A model generated the notes under the pieces. That model was given only the letters and a program-made list of their open reading frames with translations, had not been told where the DNA came from and searched no databases. From NCBI GenBank assembly GCA_963930655.1, contig OZ005607.1, forward strand, positions 9,006,874-9,070,873: a stretch of DNA of 64,000 nt, in the 5' to 3' direction. The stretch comes from Myrica gale. Lineage: Eukaryota; Streptophyta; Magnoliopsida; Fagales; Myricaceae. Position 1 is the first letter of the stretch. Every line of letters begins with the position of its first letter. This document shows positions 11,401-23,673 of the stretch, piece after piece. Made by a program: the position numbers and the translations under genes.

Positions 11401-12560
11401 CTCTGCAATCACGCAATAAGCACAGTCACCCCATCGAGAAAGTCCTTTTATTTCCGCTAAAAAAAGGTCTTTTTTTATTTGCGTCTCTTTTTTTCACTCT
11501 TTTCGGATTCAAAGAGAAACCCGGCGTCTCGAAGCTAGGATATGGACAGTACTCGCGAAAAAGAGGATTGCATTAATGCATTTCGTGAAGCGGTGGGGTG
11601 AAAAATTGTAAAAGCCGGGGTAGAAGGAAAGGAGTTGGGTATGCGGGCGAGTACTGGTTTGGTTTAGCGGTTGAGCAGTGTGCCGCACTTTTGCTTTACG
11701 GTCTAACATGTGGGGCCGGTTCATTTTGATCTGATCTTGTGGGGCCGCCGCCGCGTACGGAAGACACTTGGTGGTTAGCAATTGGCATCAGTCAGATGAA
11801 AGTGCTAAAACCGCCTCGAAAAGCAAACTGCTTTGTACCACCTTCCTTACTCGGTCACCAATTATAGGAGGGTGTGGGGTATCCAATTCTCTATGCACGA
11901 GCCTAATTCGATTCTACACGGCAACAAATTTTGTTATGGATTTAAAAGACTTATATTGAAAAAATTTGAGTAAATTTTGTTAACAATTAGTTTCATTTAT
12001 TGCCAAATCTGAGAACGAGATATCTTAGAAAAAAGTTTATTTGCTTTCTCTGGATACAGCCTGCAAGATTCAAACATTAGCTGGTAAGCATATGGTATGC
12101 ATGCATGACACCCCCTGTCAATACCAAAAAGTTTTGACAGAGTATTCCATTTGGCAAGCAGTACTATCTAACGGACAACGTGAGATAGTTAGCATCCTAT
12201 TCCTCTCCACATGACTCGTGGTTGCCATAAAGCCATGATCTAAAACAATGGCTAAAATAGTGCTTCAGCTTGTTTTGCTGTAGGCCTATATATATCTTTT
12301 ACACAGAACCAAAACAATGGGCAAAATGGTGCAAGTTCGTGTATTACAAAGAATTCAAATTAGAGGTAAAAGAAGAACAGAAAGAAAAGAATTAAGGATA
12401 TGGTCCAGTACAAGACCCAGCATTTTATGGATAGTGGTCTGATTTTGTTCGCTCTAGCTATACATTTTTTTATCTTTATTGTTTCGTTGTCTTAGTTTTG
12501 GACTGAAAGAAGGGACAAACCTGGTCTTACGAGTTTGAAGCTTCACCACTCGCGTGTCGT
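11401..12560. other. Intergenic region, divergent FDM/FPF1 upstream
   Basis: No gene or clear repeat is recognised. It separates two divergent genes and presumably holds both promoters. Confidence 0.5.
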
Positions 12561-12567
12561 CCTCCTC

Positions 12568-12577
12568 TTATAAATAT
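12568..12577 (+). promoter_or_regulatory. TATA box of the FPF1-like gene
   Basis: TTATAAATAT lies about 120 bp upstream of the FPF1 ATG and is followed by a CT-rich leader (CTCTCTCCCTCTCTCTCTG near 12640-12660). Confidence 0.65.
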
Positions 12578-12698
12578 GAGACTACCTTTGCAATTTCTCG
12601 TACATCCGTACCCTATCCTATTGCCTATCCCATCTTGAGTCTCTCTCCCTCTCTCTCTGTTAATCTCTACGACACAGACAGCCCCACACACTCACGCG

Positions 12699-13076
12699 AT
12701 GTCCGGTGTGTGGATTTTTGACAAGAATGGCGTGGCTCGCTTAATCGCCAATCCAACCAGGGAGTCCTTCGAGCAGAAAGTGCCACCTTATCCAGGTACA
12801 GCCACTGCACCCGGTGCGCGACCCCGAGTCCTGGTCTACCTCCCGGCTAACCTGGTGATCCGCTCCTACTCCGACCTCGAGCAGTGTCTCAAAGAACTTG
12901 GCTGGTCTCGCTACCACAACTTCAGCTGCCCAGACCTCCTCCAATTCCACAGGTCAGAAAACTCGGTGGACTTGATCTCCCTTCCGAAAGAATTCTGCAA
13001 CTTTAAGATCCTTCATATGTACGACATCGTAGTCAAGAATCGCTCTTACTTTGAAGTTCGAGACGCTGGATTGTAA
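12699..13076 (+). CDS. FPF1: Flowering-promoting factor 1-like protein
   Basis: This intact single-exon gene encodes 125 aa. It opens with MSGVWIFDKNGVARLI and contains RVLVYLPANLVIRSYSDLEQ, LGWSRYH, DLLQFHRSENSVDLISLP and the end MYDIVVKNRSYFEVRD. These are the conserved blocks of the plant FPF1/FLP family, whose members are about 110-125 aa. FPF1 proteins are small and lack a known enzymatic domain. In Arabidopsis, FPF1 promotes flowering with gibberellin input, and relatives affect root and shoot growth. No signal peptide or membrane segment is seen. A TATA box and pyrimidine-rich leader precede the start, and no upstream in-frame ATG competes. Which paralogue this is cannot be decided here. 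Confidence 0.93.
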   Translation: MSGVWIFDKNGVARLIANPTRESFEQKVPPYPGTATAPGARPRVLVYLPANLVIRSYSDLEQCLKELGWSRYHNFSCPDLLQFHRSENSVDLISLPKEFCNFKILHMYDIVVKNRSYFEVRDAGL

Positions 13077-16000
13077 GAAGTGCAGCTCTTTATCAATACC
13101 CTGATCAACACCATTACCAAAGACAAAGTATACCATGATTGTGTTTGTCAAAGAGCGTTTGTTGCTGACTTGCGCCACTCTCATCGTTGAAGGTAGGATT
13201 TAAGTGGCGTCTATTTGTACAAATTGTTCTTCCTCTAAGCTTTATAATTTTAAATGTTAGTGCAAGTTAAATGCGTTTGTTCGATTCCTTTGGTCATTTC
13301 AGTTCATACTTATGATAATAGATAAGTTTCGGGCATCTTATTTGGTTGATATGTACGTGCCATTTGATGCTTTTAATTCGTATTTGCATTGAAGAAACAT
13401 GCTGTTTGGCCTTCGTGAGAACCTTTTTTCCATTAAACTGGCTGGTTTTGTTTGCCTGTGCAGTTTCTTTTTGTTTTCCAGTTAGAATAATACTCAATAC
13501 ATAGCTATGTACCATTAGTTAAATACGAGAATCAGTTCCAGACCATTTTGTCTTTAGTGTTTGAATTAGTCTGTTCATGTGATTGACCATCGAATCAGCC
13601 AGGAGTGGCCTGTATTGACTAGTAACTTCTGTTGTTAAAATACCGTGCGCCAAAAGAAAAGGTTCTACTGTTAAGGGAATAAGTAGGTAGACAGTTTCAA
13701 TGGAGATTGATTATGACTGCGACTCTGTAACTGTGGCGACTGGCTAGCAGATCATCACCACTAAGAAAAGAAGAGCAGACTATCACCATAGATGGACCTA
13801 AAAGTATGAACAGAGGCATTTTTTTAGCTCAATGCAGATTTCTTTTACATGGTAAAAGCTGAATTCAGAATAATATATGTTATATGTGGAAAGCCTCTCG
13901 CGTCTCTTTTTTGTTGGAAAGAAATTTCTCTCTCTCATCGTTCGCTTATTTTTTGGTAGCACTTTTTGTTGTTAGCTTGAGAAATCAGAGGGAGGTTGAC
14001 TGGTTGAGAAGCAAAGTGGTCTAAAAGCTGAAGGTTCCATGCATGATGCAGCATAAGCTGCTGGCATATATCTCCGAAATCCGAATGCAACAAAGCCCGT
14101 GTTTGTATTACACGCTGCATAACAGAGATCATTATTAGGGCTCTAGTACGTCTAGTCTATAAGTCTACAAACGCTAGGGTTTCAGGAACAAGCGTGATCC
14201 TCCGAGAAATTCGTTTTAGAGACCCCATCGGCCATCAGTCAAACAAAAAATGATCAGCTGCTGGAGAGACCACACATCTTCGGTGGTCCCACTCAGGCTT
14301 GGAAGGAAGGAGATTCCGAGTGCGCAGAAAGATAGAACAATCAGACATCATGGGAAATGTTAAGACTATTCGCATTTTGCAGCAGCAGAATACGAAAGAG
14401 ACCACAGAACACAAACCTATATTAGACACATCAAGCGCTGATGTAGCCGTCACTGTATCAGTGACTGCAACTTCGTACGGATAGTTAGGTCTGCCTCATT
14501 GACCTGCAGTACTACTCCTTCCCCCCCACCCTTCATCGACTTTTGAGTCTCGTGTCGTGTCTGTTGCTAATGAACTCTTTTATGCTTCTTGGGGAAGAAC
14601 TTTATTCTTTAACCCCAAGCGAAGATCTGGTTTGATCTAGTAGAGGTTTCTATTTCGAATTCTCTCAAGTGAAAACAATATTTAAGCATATTTTTGATAA
14701 ATTCAGATTGATTTGACCTATATAATTTGGGAGAGTTGCAATGTTTCGAGATTTATTAACTCTTTTAAGTGACTCCACAGAGTTCCTCTTTACCAAAAGT
14801 AAATTTTTATTTATTAAATGATTATTTTTCTCTAGCCATTTCCTCTGTAATCAGTGGACTAGTGGAATTGCCTCCACATGATGGTGAAAGGAATCTAAAA
14901 CATGTTCTATATGCATGCGTTGACAAAATGGTTCTCTCTATTACAAATGATCAATCATGACTAAACTCTCAACAAAAGCAAGCAAACTTGAAAAGGGAAA
15001 AACACACACACATTTCTAGTGGAAGTAGAGAAATAAGAAAAAGAAAAGGCATGAGAAAATGGGCAAGACAAAGGGACACGACAACATGAAGAAGAGTGAA
15101 GTATGGAGAAATGTAAATTAATGTATAACAAAAAGAGTTGATGGGTTGCATGAAATGAACACGATACTAATTAAGATGTTACTCACAAGATATTAGAAGA
15201 AATAGAGTGGAAGAAATTATAATAACAAAGACTGATTAAACCGTGAGAGAATATATAGATTAATGCTCTTATATCATTTTACTTGCATTATTAACACTTG
15301 TTTTATAATATTGGAGAAAATGTATAATCAACAACTTATTCAATATACCAGCAAAATTCTCTTTTCTCAATTTCTCCTCACTGAGTTAATAGTTTTCTTA
15401 AAAAATTTAGTTGGATTTATGCAAATTTAAACTCTTTGATCAAATCGAGGACTAATTTAAGATAAGACTACAAAATTGCTTTTACAAAGTGCTTTTAAGA
15501 AACAGGTGTACTCAACCCTCTTAAACGAAGCTAATTGTTGTTCTCTCCCTTTATGTTTAAAACGGATCAAATGGAGAGAAACAGACACGTGTATTAAACA
15601 TAGTAGCTGCTCGATAATTAATACAAAAAAAACATTAAAATGTTATAGGGCCCATATATATATATAGGTCTATTATCTCTATAAATTAAACCATTTAATT
15701 TGAATAAAAAAAATTAAAGACATGGCATGGAAAGCATAGTAAGTAGGATAACCAATCCTTAAGAAAGCTATCTCAGCGGTTCGATTAGTCAACCTAAGTT
15801 AAGTAATGTTCAAAATGCTTAATCCCATTCAAATCTGATAAAAAAAAATTAAAAGAATTGTAATTCCTCGTTCCTATACTCATGACAAAGTAGAAAATAT
15901 TATATACAATTATTGGGTTGTTCTCTATATCCATATCACATATACCCAAATGTTTGTAACACGATCAACCCGTTGTTTCAAGAATTTGTATCGTCTCTAC

Positions 16001-16489
16001 CAAATTCATGGTAGCTTGTGTTGTGGAGTCTAGTTTTACATTAATACCATGTCAAGGCTATGTTTTTATTTGGTCCAATATCCTGGTTAAGACGAGTCCG
16101 ACTTCAGAGACCTTCGTGCTTTTTGCCCACGAACTGTTTGATGTTAATTTCTGTAGATGGCCCGACACGGTAACCAAGCCACGTACGTCTAGAAAAGTTT
16201 CACAGGCCTAAATCTAGGTACCTACGGCTTTGACCACGCAAAAGAAGAAAGTAGGATCGGTGCAGTCTTATTTGTTGCGCGCCTTCTCATTGTTCTCTTT
16301 CTTGTCACGTGCTTTTACATTATAAGTCCCTATACATGCAAGTACAACATAACTTTCCTATCTTATAAGCGCCACAAGTTGTTTCTAGTGGGAAGAGGAT
16401 TTTCAGTTGTGATAGCTACTCGTTTTGTGTCGGTAGTTTCTCTCCGATTCTATCTCTTGAATAGGATAATTTATTTTAGAAAAAAGAAA
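13077..16489. other. Gene-poor intergenic region downstream of FPF1
   Basis: The first few hundred bases are probably the FPF1 3' UTR. Beyond that the sequence is AT-rich, with only short unsupported frames. The frame at 14299-14484 (MEGRRFRVRRKIEQ...) has no recognisable homology or gene context. No transposon with clear ends was found. Confidence 0.5.
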
Positions 16490-16661
16490 GAAGTTAAAAG
16501 TAGATAAATATATAATATTGCATGACCAATTATGCCTAGGACTGTTTAACTCCGAGGTAGATGTGGGTTTTAAAAGAAGTTAAAAGTAGATAAATATATA
16601 ATATTGCATGACCAATTATGCCTAGGGCTGTTTAACCCTGGTGTAGGTGTCGGTTTTGGCC
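16490..16661. repeat. 86-bp tandem duplication overlapping a hAT MITE end
   Basis: GAAGTTAAAAGTAGATAAAT and the following bases occur at 16490 and again at 16576. The copies include ATTATGCCTAGG and the first ~35 bp of the adjacent hAT MITE, so the duplication happened after that MITE inserted. Confidence 0.85.
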
Positions 16662-16745
16662 AAAACCGGCATCTACATCGGATATGCCGGTTTTTAAAAA
16701 AAATGTCACCTACCCCTACACCGTTAAGGGCAAAAATTGGCCCTA
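16623..16745. mobile_element. 123-bp hAT-type MITE
   Basis: The element begins TAGGGCTG and ends TTGGCCCTA, giving inverted TAGGG termini. ATTATGCC flanks it at 16615-16622 and 16746-16753, a perfect 8-bp target duplication as made by hAT transposases. The interior has GGTTTTGGCCAAAACCGG-like palindromic sequence. Confidence 0.88.
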
Positions 16746-16753
16746 ATTATGCC

Positions 16754-17653
16754 GGAAACAATAGTAAATATTGAATAACCCACATGTTACATATTTATAT
16801 AAAGAAATAGAGTCTCTTTAACGCAAAGAAAAATCAGTCTTATATTGATTCAAAAAGTTCAAATTCTTAAAGGATAATGCTTGTATTTTGTAAGAACGTG
16901 GACGCTTTCCGAGACATTTATGAACCAAATTGGATATTACAGAAAGTACTTTGTTAAGTCTTTCTCACTTTTCAAATATATCTAATGTTTGACGACAAAA
17001 TCTAAATGGAAAATTACAATTTTCTCCCATTAATTATAGTTTTGACATATTATTCAGTAAATAATTCATTTTTGATCGATTACTCATCCAATTATTTATA
17101 TTTATATACTTTGCAAATGTATTTATTTATTTTATATATGTAAAAAATATTATTGTCAATTCATTAAGCCATTAGAAATATTATTGTCATTTTATATATA
17201 AAAAAAGAAATAAATTTTTTTCAGATTTGAAAAAGATTACAAAATATTATAAAACGTTAATTTCCTTCAAATTTCCCTGCATGCTCCCAACCACGACCCC
17301 CCCCCCCCCCCCCACCCCAAGCTTTAAAATGTATACAACCAAACACACGTTAACGACCGAAACACAGGAAATATTAAGTATCTAACCTAAACCAAAGCGA
17401 ACATGGTACGGCTCGTTTGCTCACTATGTTGACTCAAGGGTCTATTTTTTTTGTTCTAAGCAAGGGTCTTCTTGTGGAATTAATAATTGTCTAATGAAAT
17501 TGAAGTTGATTGGGTCTATGCAATTCAAAACTAGACTAAATCATGGTTAAGATGATTGTCAACCCTCTTAAAAGAAGCTACTTTTTTTTTCTCATCATTC
17601 TTTCCCCACGAGAAACTAGAAAAGCCAACGTAGAGGAATTGCATGCAGAATAA
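16754..17653. other. AT-rich intergenic stretch with a poly-C tract
   Basis: No gene is seen. A run of 17 C lies at 17297-17313. Confidence 0.5.
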
Positions 17654-17842
17654 GAGGTTGTTCGGTTAATGTGTTTTGTGAGGATTTTTTGTGTTTTGAG
17701 AATTTTTAGGTGATGTTACCTTTATTAGTATACGTGTTGTAGTTATATTTATGTGGTGTTAAAAATGATGTTTGGTTGTAGAATATTTTATATTGTGAGG
17801 ATTCAAAAAAATCCTGAGAATATTTTGTAACCGAACGTCTTC
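17654..17842. mobile_element. MITE (family A), second copy
   Basis: It shares GTTCGGTT ends, the internal TTTGAGAATTTTTAGGTGAT block and AGGATTCAAAAAAATCCTGAG with the copy at 148-326. The left end is GAGGTTGTTCGGTT, and the reverse of the right end is GAAGACGTTCGGTT. Flanks are TAA on the left and TTA on the right, so the target duplication is imperfect. Confidence 0.75.
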
Positions 17843-17857
17843 TTAAAATTCGGTGAT

Positions 17858-18200
17858 GTTTGAAAAGCTAATTTTTTTATATTTCAAATTTCTGGAAGAA
17901 AATTTTGGGATATCGACTTTGATGAGGTTTTGTGAAAATTTGCTAAATTTTTTTCTCATACATGTTTGATTGCAAATTGATTTTTATTGGAGTTTGTGAA
18001 AAAAATATAGAGAGAATATTTTATTGAATTTTTGTTATGAAAAAAATATTTGACTTTGTAAAGAACTATAGAGAGATAGATATCGATTTAATGGGATTTT
18101 TTTTAATGAAAATGTGTTATAGTTTGAGTGAAAATTTTAAGATTTTGTTGTTTGGTGTAAAAAAATTTACATTTAAAAAAAAATTCATAAAAGTGTACCA
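17858..18200 (-). mobile_element. AT-rich MITE (family B), reverse orientation
   Basis: The reverse complement of this stretch resembles the copies at 30922-31312 and 41794-42172 along its length: blocks like ATTAAATCGATATCTATCTC, CAATAAAAATCAATTTGCAA and CACAAACTCCAATAAAAAT in the same order. Termini are diverged and no target duplication was identified. Confidence 0.55.
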
Positions 18201-18557
18201 AATTTTTTTTTGAAGGTTAACATCGGATCATACCCAACTTTGTAACTCGTCATGCTGAATAGCGAATTGATTTAAATGTTTACAAGTTGAGCAAGTAACA
18301 GTGCAACCTAATAATTGATTACATTTTGTTGTTTATTTTTAAAACATATGCGCGGAATAAAATATTTTAGAATTTGAGAGAGTCTTACAGATTTTTGCCT
18401 ATGAGTATATAACAATGTTCTACTAAAAAAATTTTAGTTTACTGAAAATTTGAGCTTTATTTATTTTTTAGAAAATAATAAAACTTTTACGGTTAACTTG
18501 AAATTTTGTTACTTTAACGTCATTTTCAAATGTTTGCCAAATAACTGAAAACAAATT

Positions 18558-18765
18558 AGAGATTTTATTTTACAAGCAAACAAATAAATAAAAAAGTTAG
18601 AGATTTTATTTTACAAGCAAACAAATAAATAAAAAAGTTAGAGATTTTATTTTACAAGCAAACAATACCATGAAGTTGCATTTGCATGCAGCAAACAAGT
18701 AAAACAAATTAAAGATTTTATTTTACAAGCAAACAAACGATCATGAAGTTGCATTTGCATGCAGC
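18558..18765. repeat. Tandem repeat with a 41-bp unit, then a 71-bp unit
   Basis: AGAGATTTTATTTTACAAGC starts at 18558, 18599 and 18640 (period 41). A related copy starts at 18711 (period 71), where the unit has gained CATGAAGTTGCATTTGCATG, present at both 18669 and 18741. Confidence 0.9.
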
Positions 18766-18998
18766 CATGCATAGTATATTGGAATCCACCCCAACTGCTG
18801 TCGTATAGTTCCCGGCCCTCGAGGCATGTGCACCAAGACCTTTGGGCCGGGTTATGTATCCTAGTACTGATGCCCTCTCCAGCTTGGGTCCATGAACAAC
18901 CGGTGGGCCGGTCAACCTTCCACCCCATATCATGAAAGATATAAACACGAGTAACCAAACTACGCATTAAATATTCAGGAAAAAAAAACATTCACATT

Positions 18999-19969
18999 AA
19001 ATAGCGTGCACAAGGGAGTAAAGAGTCACTGTGAAAAAAAAATTACGAAACCTAGCGCCTCTCTTCTTTAACCTCTCTGCAGCCCCCTCACCTAGCGCCT
19101 CCAGAGGAAGGTGGGAGATTCGGCTCCCACTTTCCTTCTGCCCTCTTCTCCCCTTTTCTTCATCTCTTTTCCTTTTTCCTCCTTTTTCTCCCTGGTTCGA
19201 CTGGTTGGAGCTTTTTCTTTTGGGTTTCCTTTCAGGTGGCACACAAGCGGCTGACAGCGGTCTCCTACAATCGTTGGCTGACACGCGCCCCATGACCGAT
19301 CTCAGACGGCCCCGATCTACGCAAAGATCATCTTCTGGCGTGATGAATACAGCGCGTGTAGACTCACACGCCTCTCGCGGTGCCCGTGGATCTCACGCGC
19401 CGAGTCTTCTGGTCGACGCTGTCGGTTCCTCCACCTCCCGTGACGTGCTACTCTCCCCAGGACCGATCGATGCAGCTCCTTCTCTTCCCTCTTGGCTGTG
19501 TACCTCCTCCAACCGCCACCATGCGCCATTCCTACCACCAACAACTCCTGTTCAGATCTTGTCATTGTTTGTTTGTCTTTGTCTGTTGCTTATGTCAGCT
19601 TACCGCCCGTTTGGGCTTATCCGCCCTTATGGGCTTACCTGCCGTGTGGTTGTGTCTGTGTGTAGTTTTTACAGCTGGTATTTGCATTTGAAGTATTTTA
19701 AGGGAGCAGGATCGACGCTACGTCCGTCTTTCCTTCCGCGGCAGTCGCCATTGTCTTGTGCAGTGGTTGTTACTTTTTATGGGTTTTTGCGCCCATCTCT
19801 TGCGGGTCTCCCCGCTTCCTCTGAGGACTTTAAGTCCTCGTTTATGGGCTACGACCCCCTAGACTTGTTGCTGACCCTTTGGGTTCTTTCCGTTCTAAGT
19901 TTTCAGCTGTAATTTTCTATAATATGAATAAAATGTGTCTTGACTAAAAAAAAATAGCGTGCACAAGGG
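18999..19969 (+). mobile_element. Poly-A retroposon with an 18-bp target-site duplication
   Basis: AAATAGCGTGCACAAGGG occurs at 18999-19016 and again at 19952-19969, directly after a short poly-A run. The enclosed 935 bp is more GC-rich than its surroundings and ends with AATAAAATG, TGTCTTGACT and A's. A long direct repeat at both sides plus a 3' A-tail is the mark of LINE-type target-primed insertion. A 293-codon frame (19031-19912) spans it but shows no known domain: it is rich in L, S and P, with no reverse transcriptase. It could be a non-autonomous LINE derivative, a SINE-like composite or a retroposed transcript. Confidence 0.88.
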
Positions 19970-20086
19970 TTAAGGACTCAAGGGTATATACATAATTTAT
20001 CCAACATAAATTATAAATAAAAACGATAAAGTATGGAATTTTGGGTAAGGATAATGTTCTAACAGATTAGGACAAGGTCCTAGTTA

Positions 20087-20274
20087 GGAGTGTTCATTTG
20101 CACCGGCGGCTACTGTTTTAACCGCTAAAACCGCTACCGCTACCGTTATCGTTACTGGTAAGGGCGGTTATTGTGCCTTAGTGGTGCGGTGACGGTGTCA
20201 AATATGTGATTCCGTCAATTGCGGTGACGGTGACGGTTTTCACCAAACCGTCACCTACACTACCGCTAACCACC
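20087..20274. mobile_element. 188-bp hAT-type MITE
   Basis: CCTAGTTA flanks the unit at 20079-20086 and 20275-20282 (8 bp). The ends are GGAGTGTTCA and the reverse of TAACCACC. The interior is full of ACCGCTACCG and GTGACGGTG-type subterminal repeats, like other hAT ends in this window. Confidence 0.75.
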
Positions 20275-20282
20275 CCTAGTTA

Positions 20283-20550
20283 AGACTTGAGATGATTATT
20301 GATTATGTTACATACTTTTGTTGGAATATGTTAGTTGGTTTATGTCACATTGTTGAACACTTTTAATTGAAATAGGAGATGAAGTGTGGATTCAAATTCA
20401 AAGTCAGGATCTCATACCACTAGAAATCGTCAATCATTCCAAAAGTCTAAGCTATTAAAAATAGCAGGATTTTTTTTTCTAAGGCAAGTAGAGGAATAAG
20501 GAATAACCACACACCAAGAGGGCACTAATAAACAATTTACATAGGCTTAC
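20283..20550. other. Spacer before the large hAT element
   Basis: No feature recognised. Confidence 0.4.
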
Positions 20551-21509
20551 CTTCCAACTAGGGTTGTGCATGGACAGTAGCAGTGGCAGTTATGCCTCCC
20601 ACCGTCACCGCTGCTGCCCCTGGCAGTGGGTCCGATAGCGGCGGTGGTTAACCGCTAGGCCATTTTTTGTGCATGTTGGACGAATTTTCTTCAGTTTTCT
20701 CCGTCTGGGCCACTACTTTTGGTCTATTTTCTTCATTTTTTGGGTCTATTCTTTCAACATATTTTGGCCTAATTTAACTGCACAAAATTTGGCCACTCCT
20801 TTTGGGCTTATTTTCTCCATTATTTGGGCTTATTCTCTCAACTTGTTTTGACCTATTTTAATTGCACAAAACATGGGGATTTTATTTGCTCATTTGCATT
20901 GCTCATTTTTTTTTTCTTTTTTCTAATCAAATGTTAAGGTTAAAAATTTAAATTTATCTAAAAATCTAATACATAGATATAAAACAAATAATGAAATAAA
21001 TAGAAGAACATAATAAAAATTGTATCTAAATATTGAGATGTAGGCCATATTATTGATCCCATGACAATAGTTAATTTTAATCATGAAGATTCTTATCATG
21101 TGACATTTTTTCTATATACCCCATTTTTTTAGAATAACCAATAAGAAGTAACTCAATATTGATCATTCTCACAATTAAAACACTAAAACGTAATATGACT
21201 AACTTATAAATCCAAATAACTACGTACAAGTTACAAGTTACAAAAATACAACAAATACATACTACAAGTCTACACTATAAAATTACTCAAATACAACACT
21301 ATACATAGATGATACATCAAATAAACATTGTTCAAATGCAACCGTATTTAAAAAAGACTCAAAGGTGGGGCAAGTGCAATAACATGCGTCCTACTCCATC
21401 TCGATCTCCGTCGTCAAAGAAGGTAACTCTACATAATTAAGAAATAAGAGTATCAAGTTATAATAATTAGATTATATCAAGCATCAAAATTCAAGAATCA
21501 ACCAAAGAA

Positions 21510-23673
21510 TAAATTGACCTAAATCAAGCATGTAAGTCTCTTCATCTTCAGTTATGTTATCAGACACTTCGAGTTGGGCCTCAACCAGTCCCACAATAAG
21601 GTCACCTCTCAACCAATTATGAACACATATTAGTCATTCTGCAGTCTTTGGAGCCAACGAACTCCTGAAAGGATCCAAGATTCATCCTCTATTTCTAAAC
21701 ACGGACTCAGAGGGCACAGTGATTATGAGAACTATCAATACATTACGGGCAATCTAAGAAAGAATTGGAAACCTCGTAGAGTTCACCTTCCACCAATTCT
21801 GAATATCAAATTGTGGACTCGTCTCCTCAACACCCTCAAATAAATACCTTTAAATCTCAGATTTGGACTCTAACATCCTCTGAGAAACTCTCCATTCAGT
21901 AAAGTAATCTACGTCACCATCACCATCAACATCAACCAAAGGCACAATGTTATCCACAACAGCATGAGGAGGAGCAGTGGTAGTATCACTATCACTACTA
22001 GTAGATGTGACACTACTATATTCAATAAACAATCTCTCAAATACACTTTTTATTTTGTTTGTCATCTCCCCCCAATTGGTTATTTAACCAAAACTCCAAC
22101 ACCCCCAACTTGTACCGAGGATCAATTAATGCTGAAATGAATAGAAACTCATTAACCTTCTCTAAATCACCCTAATACTTATTATGCTTCGTCTGCATTT
22201 TTGTTGCCATATCAACAAGAATACTTTGCCCACTGGGTCTATACCTGGTGATATGTCTAATAATCTTAGTCAATTCTTCAAAGAATACATTACAGGTAGC
22301 CAAGTTTGATCCTGATACCCGCAAAGTCACCTCATAAAATAGCTTCAAAAATTTTATAGTATGACGAATGACATCTCAATCCTTAAATGTAGGTGGACCC
22401 AATCCCTGCCTCCTATATCCCTCCTATTGTAAATAAATAACAAATGTCCATCCAACATCATCATATGATCAAATGTTTTATCGTACTTCTCAGCCACACT
22501 CGACATAAAATAAGTGGAGTTCCAGCGGGTTGCAACATCAAGACTCAAAAATTGGCCATATGCAATGTTTTTTCTGCAACGGCCTTCTTGAAAGTTTCTA
22601 ACCTTTGAGATAAAGACTTCATATACTTAATCATATTGCAGAATTTAACTATTGAGTTGTGCACATATTTTAACCCATCTGAGACAATCAAGTTGAGAAC
22701 ATGTGCAGAACACCTCAAATGTAAATACTCATGACCACATATAACCTTCAAAATTGAACAACCTAAACTTTCAAATAGTTATCTTCTTTTGAATTGGTCA
22801 ATTGTCGCATCATTAGAGGACGCATTATCAACCGTAATAGTCAACACCCTATCAATCTGTCATTCAAGCATATAGTCTTTTAATTCCTTTAAAATATTTG
22901 ATGCTTTATGGTCTTGGATCCTCTTAAATGTCAAGATCTTCTTATGCAATGTCAAATTAGAATCAATAAAGTGTCCAGTCACACACATATAGTTATAATT
23001 TTGGATTAATGTCCAAGTATCTATGGTGAGACACACTGTATACTTACTCACTCTAAACCTCTCCTTTAACTTCATCTTCTCCTTTAAATACAATGTCATA
23101 CAATCTCTCATCAACGTATACCTCGAAGGCATATTAAACCTAGGTTCCAAATAACGCATCAAAGCCTTAAACCCGACATTATGAACCGTAACAAATGAAA
23201 ATTCATCTATAATGATCATTCTTGCTATCAACTCCCTAATTGCCTTCTCATCAAACTTGCGAGTGACCTTCATCACCACTACTCATCTTCGATGCATTGT
23301 GATTCAACAACATTTGACCAACATCCACATGACTCGCTAAAATCCTCTTGTAATAAACACAAAACTCTAAATGTTGCCACAACCCCGATGTCTCATTCTT
23401 CTTGTGATGGGTAGGGAAATCTTTCTTACAGTAATGAAAACTAGCTCTAACATTCATGACATCATTTTCATCAATAATCTTAGTGTAATGTTGCCAAACA
23501 GGAGACTCTCGTGAGTTCTTCCTTTTTTTAAATGGAGGAAGTGGTGGTAACCCATGTAGATCATTGCCTGTTATTTTTATACTCTCTGTAGGAGTGGCTG
23601 GACAAGATTGAGAAGGTGTAGTAGTCACACTACTACCTATCAGGTTAGAAGTGTTACTAGTTTCACTTCTCAA
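21510..23673 (-). pseudogene. Ac/Tam3-like hAT transposase (degenerate)
   Basis: The N-terminal frame (23673-23251) has a BED-like region (SPVWQHYTKI ... ETSGLWQHLEFC), but the first zinc cysteine pair is incomplete (FHYCKKD). The next frame (23279-22860) has the RNase H-fold start MPSRYTLMRDCMTLYLKEK, TVCLTIDTWTLIQNYNYMCV and HFIDSNLTLHKKILTF. Further down come RCSAHVLNLIVSDGL and SLDVATRWNSTYFM. The hATC dimerisation region at about 21590-21820 reads WWKVNSTRFPILS, then RILDPFRSSLAPKT-like. Stops and frameshifts interrupt it repeatedly (near 22859, 22790, 22544, 21850, 21740 and 21690). The family cuts and pastes hAT elements in the nucleus; this copy cannot. Confidence 0.9.

Noticed and set aside
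14299..14484. 60-codon plus-strand frame in gene-poor DNA
   Set aside because: No homology recognised, no promoter or context, and such lengths are expected by chance.
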